Origin: Candidatus Cloacimonadota bacterium
GTDB taxonomy: Bacteria; Cloacimonadota; Cloacimonadia; JGIOTU-2
Direction: 5' to 3'
NCBI GenBank assembly: GCA_030628975.1
Contig: DAOVPZ010000016.1
Location: 1 to 12,829 of the forward strand
Length of the DNA: 12,829 bases
Shown: positions 7,281 to 12,829 of the stretch, piece by piece
Position numbering within the stretch: position 1 is the first letter of the stretch
Layout: every line of letters begins with the position of its first letter
The notes under the pieces: generated by a model
The model's input: the letters and a program-made list of their open reading frames with translations, nothing else
The model's database searches: none
What the model was told of the DNA's origin: nothing
Position numbers and translations under genes: made by a program

Positions 7281-7328
7281 CTCATTCCCAGTGCTTGTCT
7301 TACCACCTAACGGAGGTTTACGAGTGAG
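7281..7328. repeat. Imperfect inverted repeat carrying the next gene's ribosome-binding site
   Basis: CTCA (7281-7284) and TGAG (7325-7328) bound an imperfect palindrome whose centre is ACCT-AACGG-AGGT (7305-7317). Outside that, CTTGTCTTACC on the left is roughly matched by GGTTTACGAG on the right. The right arm contains GGAGGT (7312-7317), the best Shine-Dalgarno for the receiver-domain gene, and the likely GTG start at 7324. Pairing would hide that site. Confidence 0.4.
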
Positions 7329-7740
7329 GTTGTATTTTAATATGCGTAAGCAGGATAAAAAAGTAAATATTTTAATAGTAATAAACGATACTATTTTCTC
7401 AATATATATTGAAGGATTGCTAAAAGAAAAAGGATATAATATTTCTAAAATTGTGAAATCTCCTGAGGAAGCTATAAAGAGCGTGAAGAAGATCAATCCG
7501 GATATTATCTTAATAGATATTGGTCATCGTGATGATATAAATATGATTCAAACAGCTAATAAAATTCAAACTCTTGCTGATATTCCAATTATTTTCTTTA
7601 TCACATATATTTGTGGGGAAATGCATAAAGCATTAGAAACATCACCCAATTATCGGTATCTTATGAAGCCAGTTATTGAAGAAGATTTATACGACATTGT
7701 TGAGGATATTCTTATTAGCAGAGGGAATAATAAGATATGA
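7324..7740 (+). CDS. Single-domain response regulator (receiver domain)
   Basis: About 138 residues, essentially one CheY-like receiver with no output domain. Asp65 (ILIDI) is the expected phospho-acceptor, Thr94 the switch residue and Lys115 (LMKP) the conserved lysine. In the acidic pocket one of the two usual acids is Asn (Asn21-Asp22), which may alter magnesium binding or phosphorylation. It resembles the receivers often paired with PAS-type histidine kinases, but no kinase lies in the window. The GTG at 7324 is preferred because GGAGGT sits six bases upstream. An ATG at 7342 is the alternative, and a GTG at 7291 lies before the ribosome-binding site. The gene is 60 bases after the MutL partner on the same strand, and the end faces the convergent aldehyde dehydrogenase. 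Confidence 0.85.
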   Translation: MRLYFNMRKQDKKVNILIVINDTIFSIYIEGLLKEKGYNISKIVKSPEEAIKSVKKINPDIILIDIGHRDDINMIQTANKIQTLADIPIIFFITYICGEMHKALETSPNYRYLMKPVIEEDLYDIVEDILISRGNNKI

Positions 7741-7838
7741 TATATGGTTTTAAACTTCTAACCAATTGAATTTAATGAAGTAGAATTATTTCCTGTATTA
7801 TATTTTTCAAACAATAGTTCTCTACTAATATTTTAGAT

Positions 7839-9251
7839 TTACAAAACCATCAACTTCATTTCAGTCATCTCTTCAATAGTATATTTTACACCTTCTCTAC
7901 CAAAACCAGAATTTTTAATTCCACCATAAGGCATTTGATCTACACGAAATGTTGGTACATTATTTATAATAACACCACCAACATCTAAATTATCAAAAGC
8001 ATAAAATATGTTTTTCATACTATTGGTAAACACACCAGCCTGTAAGCCATAAATAGAATTGTTTACCATTGCAACAGCATCTTCGAAAGCATTAAAACTA
8101 TTGATAGTAACAACAGGAGCAAATACTTCTTTTGCTTCTACTTTCATTTCAGGTGTTGTATCAGTTAAAACTGTGGCTTGAAAGTTACTATCTTTTCGCT
8201 TTCCACCACATAGTATTTTTGCTCCAGCATCAATAGCTTCATTCACCCATTTTTCGGTACGAATGGCTTCTTCCTCAGTTATCATTGGGTTAAGAAAAAC
8301 ATTTTCATCTAAGGGATTTCCACTCTTAATAACCTTTACCTTTTCAATAAATTTACTAACAAAGTTTACATATATTTTTTCATGAACATATATTCTTTGA
8401 GTATGAATACAAACCTGACCAGCATAAGCAAAACCTCCTATAATTGCTTTACTTATTGCATCTTCAATATCGCAATCCTTATCTATAATAAGTCCAGCAT
8501 TTCCACCTAATTCAAGGCATATTCTCTTTTTACCACATATTTCCTTCAATCTCCAGCCGATAGGTGGACTTCCTGTAAAACTAATCATTTTTATTCTTGA
8601 ATCTCTAACTGCATTCTCAATATCTGAACCAGCGCAAGGTAAAACTGAAAACATGCCATCAGGAATATATTTTGTAGCAATCTCTGCTAAATTCAATGCA
8701 GAAATTGGTGCTAATGAAGAGGGCTTAATAATAATCGGATTTCCAACTGCTAATGCTGGTGCGACCTTGTGAGCAACTAAGTTTAATGGAAAATTAAAAG
8801 GTGTTATACCTAAAATCGGACCAATTGGAAATCTTTTCACCAAAGCAGATTTGTACTCTCCATTTTTTACAGAATCTAAGCTAAAGAATTCACCTTCAAT
8901 TCTCTTACATTCTTCACTTGCAATCGTGAATGTTTGGAAAGCTCTTTGTACTTCACTTCTTGCAAAGTTAATATTTTTCCCACATTCCAATGCTAAAGTT
9001 TTTGCTAATTCTTCACTTTTTTCTTGAATCTCTTTTGCTATATTTCTAAGTGCATCTGCTTTTTTATAAGAAGGCAACTTTCTTGAAATCTTAAATATTT
9101 GTTCTGCTTTCTCAACTGCTGAATTAATATGTTCTTGACTTGCTTTATTAACCACACCAATTATAGTCTTATCGAATGGACATCTTACTTCAAATTTTTC
9201 TGAATTTGAGATAGTTTTATTTCCTGAATAAAACGGATATTCTTTTTCCAT
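7839..9251 (-). CDS. NAD(P)-dependent aldehyde dehydrogenase
   Basis: A 470-residue cytosolic enzyme of the ALDH superfamily that oxidises an aldehyde to a carboxylate or CoA-independent acid using NAD(P). The full catalytic set is present: Asn153 (PFNFPLN), Lys176 (KPSS), Glu247 (LELGG) and the nucleophile Cys281 (GQVCIHTQRI). The cofactor-binding loop reads FTGSPPIGW at 225-233. The FTGSP.(V/I)GW and GQVCI.TQRI.VH patterns resemble the group containing lactaldehyde dehydrogenase and non-phosphorylating glyceraldehyde-3-phosphate dehydrogenase, so those substrates are reasonable guesses only. The length is normal. The ATG is preceded by AAGG about eight bases upstream on the minus strand, with a candidate promoter farther up. 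It stands alone on its strand. Confidence 0.93.
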   Translation of the reverse strand: MEKEYPFYSGNKTISNSEKFEVRCPFDKTIIGVVNKASQEHINSAVEKAEQIFKISRKLPSYKKADALRNIAKEIQEKSEELAKTLALECGKNINFARSEVQRAFQTFTIASEECKRIEGEFFSLDSVKNGEYKSALVKRFPIGPILGITPFNFPLNLVAHKVAPALAVGNPIIIKPSSLAPISALNLAEIATKYIPDGMFSVLPCAGSDIENAVRDSRIKMISFTGSPPIGWRLKEICGKKRICLELGGNAGLIIDKDCDIEDAISKAIIGGFAYAGQVCIHTQRIYVHEKIYVNFVSKFIEKVKVIKSGNPLDENVFLNPMITEEEAIRTEKWVNEAIDAGAKILCGGKRKDSNFQATVLTDTTPEMKVEAKEVFAPVVTINSFNAFEDAVAMVNNSIYGLQAGVFTNSMKNIFYAFDNLDVGGVIINNVPTFRVDQMPYGGIKNSGFGREGVKYTIEEMTEMKLMVL

Positions 9252-9296
9252 AATTTTAACCTTTTAATGAAATTATCTCAAAGATTTTAAATAATT

Positions 9297-9325
9297 ATTT
9301 AAAGATATATATATATTTTTGTCAA
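9297..9325 (-). promoter_or_regulatory. Candidate promoter for the aldehyde dehydrogenase
   Basis: On the minus strand TTGACA (9325-9320), 17 bases and TTAAAT (9302-9297) fit a housekeeping sigma-70 promoter, six and four matches to the two consensus boxes. It would leave a short leader before the ATG at 9251. The region is very AT-rich, so chance matches are possible. Confidence 0.5.
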
Positions 9326-9372
9326 ATTATTCGGCTTGGATATTTAATAAAAACTAGAAAATTCCATAAGCC

Positions 9373-9458
9373 ACGAATTGAAATTCATCGTTCCTATATA
9401 TCGGGAAAATTCCTCGCGGAATATTTATTTGCAAGTTATTGTATTTATCCCAATTCGT
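9373..9458. repeat. Composite palindrome in the gap before rplM
   Basis: ACGAATTG (9373-9380) pairs perfectly with CAATTCGT (9451-9458). Inside is ATTCC-TCGC-GGAAT (9409-9422), and a half-site ATATCGGGA (9398-9406) equal to the right arm of the TCCCGAT/ATCGGGA hairpin at 2875-2891, with a degraded left arm. The nested design resembles the purQ insert. It is probably another, older member of the same repeat population. Confidence 0.45.
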
Positions 9459-9552
9459 CTGGATGCCCATATATAAGCGAGAAAATTTTATTCTGTGTCT
9501 AATTTAATCTCTTTACCCATCAGGTGACTTGTTAAATATTCTAACTCATTTG

Positions 9553-9605
9553 TTTATCCCGCTTTCAAACCATTTTATATCTCTTATGGAATTTCCTGGG
9601 ATAAA
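9553..9605. repeat. 8-bp inverted repeat in the gap before rplM
   Basis: TTTATCCC (9553-9560) and GGGATAAA (9598-9605) are perfect inverted copies 37 bases apart, with CCAT and ATGG inside as a possible inner stem. No T-tract follows. Together with the composite palindrome, this is the only structure seen in the 490-base gap other than the promoters; no open reading frame or RNA gene was found there. Confidence 0.3.
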
Positions 9606-9681
9606 AACTTCACTGCCAGAGAAACTTGACAATGATTTTAGGCTCAAAACTTATTGGCAATTACTAAATATCTCTAATTTA

Positions 9682-9710
9682 TTTAGATAGTGCTGTTCTT
9701 CCTTTATAAT
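9682..9710 (+). promoter_or_regulatory. Candidate promoter for the rplM ribosomal operon
   Basis: TTTAGA (9682-9687), a 17-base spacer and a perfect TATAAT (9705-9710) lie 34 bases before the rplM start, giving a short leader containing the ribosome-binding site. A perfect TTGACA at 9626-9631 upstream has only a poor -10 (ACTTAT) at correct spacing and is less convincing. Confidence 0.55.
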
Positions 9711-9743
9711 AAATAAAGTAGACGAACATATTCTGGAGAAATG

Positions 9744-10169
9744 ATGAAAACTTTTTTACCAAAAGTGAATAAAATTGAGCATAAATGGTATCTTATTGAT
9801 GCAAAGGATAAAATCTTAGGTCGTTTAAGTACAAAGATTGCTGATTTATTAAGAGGTAAACAGAAAAGGATTTTTACCCCATTCTTTGATATAGGAGATT
9901 ATGTTGTTGTAATCAACGCAGAGGAAGTGAAACTAACAGGACATAAACCAGATAATAAAATTTATAAAAGATATTCTGGTTACCCCAGTGGTCAAAATAT
10001 TACTTCCTTCAAAAAGATGATGGAGAAGGACCCAAGAAAAGTGATTCATCATGCAGTAAACGGAATGTTACCAAAAAACAAATTAAGAAAAAAGATGATT
10101 AAAAGATTAAAAATTTATATTGGGAAAGAGCATTTACATCAAGCTCAAAATCCTGAATTAATCTCATAA
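9744..10169 (+). CDS. rplM: Large-subunit ribosomal protein L13 (uL13)
   Basis: A 141-residue protein of the 50S subunit that binds 23S rRNA early in assembly. The family pattern runs the full length: KWYLIDAKDKILGRLSTKIADLLRGK near the start, then VVVINAEEVKLTG, the Y.R.SGYPSG segment, HHAVNGMLPKNKLR, and the closing LKIYIGKEHLHQAQNPE. Two ATG codons are adjacent at 9741 and 9744. The second is chosen because GGAG at 9735-9738 is then five bases away rather than two, and MKT is the typical beginning. It is followed 35 bases later by rpsI, the near-universal partner. Confidence 0.97.
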   Translation: MKTFLPKVNKIEHKWYLIDAKDKILGRLSTKIADLLRGKQKRIFTPFFDIGDYVVVINAEEVKLTGHKPDNKIYKRYSGYPSGQNITSFKKMMEKDPRKVIHHAVNGMLPKNKLRKKMIKRLKIYIGKEHLHQAQNPELIS

Positions 10170-10204
10170 AATTTAAATATTCTAATCATTTAGGAGAATA
10201 ATTA

Positions 10205-10591
10205 ATGCAATATTTTGATGCTATAGGTAGAAGAAAATGTGCTGTGGCAAGAGTAAGATTATCCAAAGGAACAGGAAAGAGGACGATTAATGGAAAACCT
10301 CTAAAAGATTTTCTTCATAGAGAAACTCTTGTAATGATTGTTGAGGAACCATTTAATCTTATTAATCAAGCTGATAAATTTGATTTAAAGGCTAATGTTA
10401 AAGGTGGTGGATTGTCTGGTCAAGCTGGTGCTATCCGTCTTGGTTTAAGTCGTACTCTAATTGAATATGATCCTGAGTTGCGTCCAGTTCTTAAAAAAGC
10501 AGGACTTCTTACACGAGACGCTAGAGTAAAAGAACGAAAAAAATATGGATTAGCCAAAGCAAGAAAAGCTTATCAGTATTCCAAGAGATAA
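10205..10591 (+). CDS. rpsI: Small-subunit ribosomal protein S9 (uS9)
   Basis: A 128-residue protein of the 30S head. Recognisable blocks are GRRKCAVARVRLSKGTG near the N-terminus, INGKPL, the central VKGGGLSGQAGAIRLGLSRTL, and LLTRDARVKERKKYGLAKARKAYQYSKR at the C-terminus. The basic tail ending in SKR reaches the P-site tRNA anticodon stem in known ribosomes, and it is intact here. AGGAG lies nine bases before the ATG. It is transcribed with rplM; the 136-base gap to rpsB contains a candidate leader structure. Confidence 0.97.
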   Translation: MQYFDAIGRRKCAVARVRLSKGTGKRTINGKPLKDFLHRETLVMIVEEPFNLINQADKFDLKANVKGGGLSGQAGAIRLGLSRTLIEYDPELRPVLKKAGLLTRDARVKERKKYGLAKARKAYQYSKR

Positions 10592-10613
10592 ACAATATCA
10601 AAATTAATAAAAA

Positions 10614-10723
10614 CTTAACTTTTAAGCTACAAACGGTGTCCGCTTTTCTACTGGTGTTTAAGAACTAAATATCAATATGGATATAAGTAGCTACGATAAA
10701 GTTAAGAATAAAACCGTTGGAGG
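10614..10723 (+). promoter_or_regulatory. Candidate structured mRNA leader of rpsB (pseudoknot)
   Basis: CTTAACTTT (10614-10622) pairs with AAAGTTAAG (10698-10706), and AGCTAC (10625-10630) with GTAGCT (10687-10692), making one interrupted 15-bp stem. From inside its loop, AACGGT (10632-10637) can pair with ACCGTT (10713-10718), which lies outside the stem and directly against the GGAGG ribosome-binding site (10719-10723). The crossing order gives a pseudoknot. A small ATATC/GATAT hairpin (10669-10684) sits in the loop. Ribosomal protein S2 controls its own operon through leader RNA in other bacteria; the same role here is inferred. Confidence 0.5.
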
Positions 10724-10727
10724 ATAA

Positions 10728-11768
10728 ATGAGTGTTGTAGAAATGAAGAGTTTATTAGAAGCTGGAGTTCACTTTGGTCATCAAACTCGTCGATGGAATC
10801 CTAAGATGAAAAAATATATTTTCATCAAAAGAAATGGGATTCATATCATTGACCTTAAACAAACTTTAGAAGCTGTTAATCAAGCTTATTATTTCTTACG
10901 AGAACAAGCTGCATATGGAAAAAGGATATTATTTGTTGGCACGAAAAAACAAGCTTCAGAAGGCATAGAAAATGCAGCTCAAAAATGTAATGAATTCTAT
11001 GTAAATCATAGATGGTATGGTGGAACATTAACAAATCTAAAAACTATTCGAAAAAGTATTGAAAAATTAGAACATTTTGAACAATTGAATGATTCTGGAG
11101 AAATTAACAAGTTTACTAAATTAGAAATCCTTAGAATGCAGCGAAAATACGATAAGATTCTTAATGCTATGGGTGGAATTCGTGAAATGGAGAAATTACC
11201 AGATGCAGTGGTAATTGCAGATACAGTTAATGAAAGTAATGCTGTAAAAGAAGCCCAAAAATTAGGAATCCCAATTGTTGCAATTGTTGATACAAATAGT
11301 GATCCAGATGGAATTGATTATATTATTCCTGGAAATGATGATGCTATGAAATCGGTTAATCTTATTTGTGATATAATGAGTAATGCTATTAATGAAGGAA
11401 AAAAAATTGTTGCTGAAGGTGGAGATATTAAAGAAATTGTGAAAGAATCTAAAGAAGTTAAAGAAGAAGCCATTGAAGAAATAAAAGAATTAGTTGCAGA
11501 AGAAATTCTTATAAAAGAACAAGAACCAGAGAAACCGTTTCCAAAACTTGAAGAAGTATCTGAAGATTTAGAAGAAAAAATTACTAATAAAGACACCAAA
11601 TTGGACGATACAAAAAAATCAGAGACCATAGAGAAAGAATTAAACTTAAAAGAAGAAAAAGGTAAACCTGAAAAGCAAGATCCGGAATTCGTTTGTTCGA
11701 TTTGTGGAAAAGTGTTGTCCTCAAAAAGAGGGCTCAAAATACATCTCGGTTTAGTACACCAAGAATAA
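10728..11768 (+). CDS. rpsB: Small-subunit ribosomal protein S2 with C-terminal C2H2 zinc finger
   Basis: Residues 1-226 are a complete S2: LLEAGVHFGHQTRRWNPKM, RILFVGTKKQA, RWYGGTLTN, KLPDAVVIADT and IPIVAIVDTNSDPDGIDYIIPGNDDA are all in place. Bacterial S2 usually ends at 230-260 residues, but this one continues to 346. Residues 227-320 are a Glu/Lys-rich, probably helical or disordered linker. Residues 321-346 form a classical C2H2 finger, CX2CX12HX4H, with ligands Cys323, Cys326, His339 and His344 and basic residues in the helix (SSKRGLKIH). The frame is continuous and the finger is complete, so this is not a read-through artefact. GGAGG lies four bases before the ATG. S2 sits on the solvent side of the 30S subunit, so the tail could reach RNA or an external partner. 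tsf follows. Confidence 0.95.
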   Translation: MSVVEMKSLLEAGVHFGHQTRRWNPKMKKYIFIKRNGIHIIDLKQTLEAVNQAYYFLREQAAYGKRILFVGTKKQASEGIENAAQKCNEFYVNHRWYGGTLTNLKTIRKSIEKLEHFEQLNDSGEINKFTKLEILRMQRKYDKILNAMGGIREMEKLPDAVVIADTVNESNAVKEAQKLGIPIVAIVDTNSDPDGIDYIIPGNDDAMKSVNLICDIMSNAINEGKKIVAEGGDIKEIVKESKEVKEEAIEEIKELVAEEILIKEQEPEKPFPKLEEVSEDLEEKITNKDTKLDDTKKSETIEKELNLKEEKGKPEKQDPEFVCSICGKVLSSKRGLKIHLGLVHQE

Positions 11769-11814
11769 TTTTTATTTATTAATCTGTTCAAAAATAATTC
11801 AATATGGAGTTGTA

Positions 11815-12408
11815 ATGGAAATAACTGCAAAAATGGTAAAAGAATTGCGAGATAAAACTAAGGTTGGTTTAATGGATTGTAAGAAGGCTTTAAGTAACGC
11901 TAAAGGTGATATTAACGAAGCTATAAAAATTTTAAGGAAAAAAGGGATTGCAAAAGCTGCAGAAAAATCAACCCGTGAAGCAAAAGAAGGAATAATTTAT
12001 TCTTATATTCATCCTGGTTCAAAAATTGGTGTTTTATTAGAATTGAGTTGTGAAACCGATTTTGTTGCTCGAACTGAAAAATTTGAAAAATTATCAAAAA
12101 AAATTGCTATGCACATTGCAGCTACAAATCCATTATCAATTTCTCAAGAAGATATAGACCAGAAAGTAATTGAAGAAGAAAAGGAAATTTATACAGCCCA
12201 AGCACTAAACTCAGGAAAGCCTGAAAAAATTGTTGATAAAATTGTTGAAGGAAAATTAAAAAAATTCTATAAAGAAAATTGCTTACTCAATCAAGCTCTT
12301 GTTATGGATGAAAATATTACTATACAGCAGCTTCTGACTGAATCAGTTGTAGAATTCGGAGAAAATATTTCAATCTCAAGATTTGCAAGATTCCAAATAG
12401 GTAAGTAA
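11815..12408 (+). CDS. tsf: Translation elongation factor Ts
   Basis: A 197-residue guanine-nucleotide exchange factor that releases GDP from EF-Tu. The N-terminal module has the ELRDKTKVGLMDCKKAL motif (residues 10-26), and the core has LSCETDFVARTEKF, with the TDFV that contacts EF-Tu at 81-84. The length matches the short form (about 196 residues, as in Thermus) with a single core subdomain repeat rather than the roughly 280-residue proteobacterial form. The ATG at 11815 is served by GGAG at 11806-11809. It lies 46 bases after rpsB and is followed almost at once by pyrH, the usual gene order. Confidence 0.96.
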   Translation: MEITAKMVKELRDKTKVGLMDCKKALSNAKGDINEAIKILRKKGIAKAAEKSTREAKEGIIYSYIHPGSKIGVLLELSCETDFVARTEKFEKLSKKIAMHIAATNPLSISQEDIDQKVIEEEKEIYTAQALNSGKPEKIVDKIVEGKLKKFYKENCLLNQALVMDENITIQQLLTESVVEFGENISISRFARFQIGK

Positions 12409-12410
12409 AG

Positions 12411-12829
12411 TTGAAAAAATATAAACGAATATTACTCAAACTTAGTGGAGAAGTATTACAAGGTAAAAAATCATTTGGAATTGAAGATCTAGCACTTACA
12501 AAAATTGTAAAAGAATTGGTTGAAATTCATCATGATGGAATTGAAATAGGTATTGTAATTGGTGCTGGAAATTTCTTTAGAGGTGCATCTGCTGTTGCTA
12601 GCAAAATGAATAGGGTTCAAGCAGATAATATTGGAATGATTGCAACAATCCAAAATTCAATCGCTCTTATGGAAAAATTTAAAGAATTCAATACTAATTC
12701 ACTAATCTTTACTTCTCAAAATATTAGTAATATTGGAATTATATTTAATGCAGATAAAGCAAAAACATCACTAAAAAATGGAATAGTTGCAATTTTTGGA
12801 GGAGGTACTGGAAACCCTTTTTTTACTAC
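12411..12829 (+). CDS. pyrH: UMP kinase, 5' part
   Basis: The frame is open from a TTG at 12411 to the window edge, giving 139 complete codons, roughly 60 percent of a normal PyrH. The enzyme phosphorylates UMP to UDP in pyrimidine nucleotide synthesis and is unrelated to eukaryotic UMP/CMP kinases. Visible family motifs are YKRILLKLSGE at the N-terminus, IGIVIGAGNFFRG, MNRVQADNIGMIAT, and GTGNPFFT at the edge. The TTG is the only reasonable start, since no ATG occurs before the conserved beginning; it lies two bases after the tsf stop, implying translational coupling. The segment around ISNIGIIFNADKAKTSL is less like typical PyrH than the rest. The 3' end lies outside the window. Confidence 0.95.
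   Translation, partial: MKKYKRILLKLSGEVLQGKKSFGIEDLALTKIVKELVEIHHDGIEIGIVIGAGNFFRGASAVASKMNRVQADNIGMIATIQNSIALMEKFKEFNTNSLIFTSQNISNIGIIFNADKAKTSLKNGIVAIFGGGTGNPFFT

Noticed and set aside
7741..7838. Bidirectional terminator between the convergent receiver and aldehyde dehydrogenase genes
   Set aside because: Only short weak inverted repeats are present, with no GC-rich stem next to a T-tract.
9626..9654. Second rplM promoter with a perfect TTGACA
   Set aside because: At 16-18 base spacing the -10 candidates match only about half of TATAAT; the pair at 9682-9710 is better. It could still be a weak upstream promoter.
11318..11830. Minus-strand reading frame opposite the rpsB extension
   Set aside because: Its Ser/Phe-rich translation mirrors the Glu/Lys-rich linker of rpsB on the other strand, as expected of a shadow frame.

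Overview
This is an AT-rich bacterial window using the standard genetic code, with Shine-Dalgarno sequences of the AGGAG/GGAGG type before most genes. It carries a purine biosynthesis cluster (purB, purS, purQ), a ComF-type phosphoribosyltransferase, a MutL-like ASKHA ATPase with a partner protein of unknown function, and the conserved ribosomal block rplM-rpsI-rpsB-tsf-pyrH. Short GC-rich palindromes are scattered through the non-coding DNA. I know this combination best from uncultivated anaerobes of the FCB group (Cloacimonadota, WOR-3 and similar phyla). That placement comes from general familiarity and has low confidence; no taxonomic marker was compared.

Layout. Positions 1-356 hold the 3' end of an unrecognised gene. 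Positions 447-2993 encode adenylosuccinate lyase (purB) and the PurS and PurQ subunits of FGAM synthase; the large PurL subunit is not here. The gaps of this cluster contain palindromic repeats, one of which appears nested in another repeat. The purQ reading frame itself carries an in-frame, GC-rich palindromic insertion of about 24 codons. Positions 3054-4102 hold a comF-family gene closely followed by a small gene of unknown function. Positions 4235-7263 hold the MutL-like ATPase and a protein with a predicted lipoyl-like N-terminus and a KOW-like C-terminus, followed by a lone receiver-domain protein (7324-7740). An aldehyde dehydrogenase lies on the minus strand (7839-9251).

A gene-free stretch of about 490 bases (9252-9743) separates the aldehyde dehydrogenase from the ribosomal block. 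It holds a candidate promoter for each flanking gene and composite palindromes. From 9744 to the end lie rplM, rpsI, rpsB, tsf and the 5' part of pyrH, all on the plus strand. The gap before rpsB can fold into a pseudoknot-like structure reaching close to the Shine-Dalgarno, which suggests S2 autoregulation. RpsB itself has a C-terminal extension of about 120 residues ending in a classical C2H2 zinc finger, which is unusual for bacterial S2.

The strongest points for a second look are the S2 zinc finger, the protein-coding palindromic insertion in purQ with related repeats elsewhere in the window, the rpsB leader, and the MutL-like ATPase pair without any mutase gene nearby. I saw no defence system, CRISPR array, tRNA, rRNA, transposase or phage gene.
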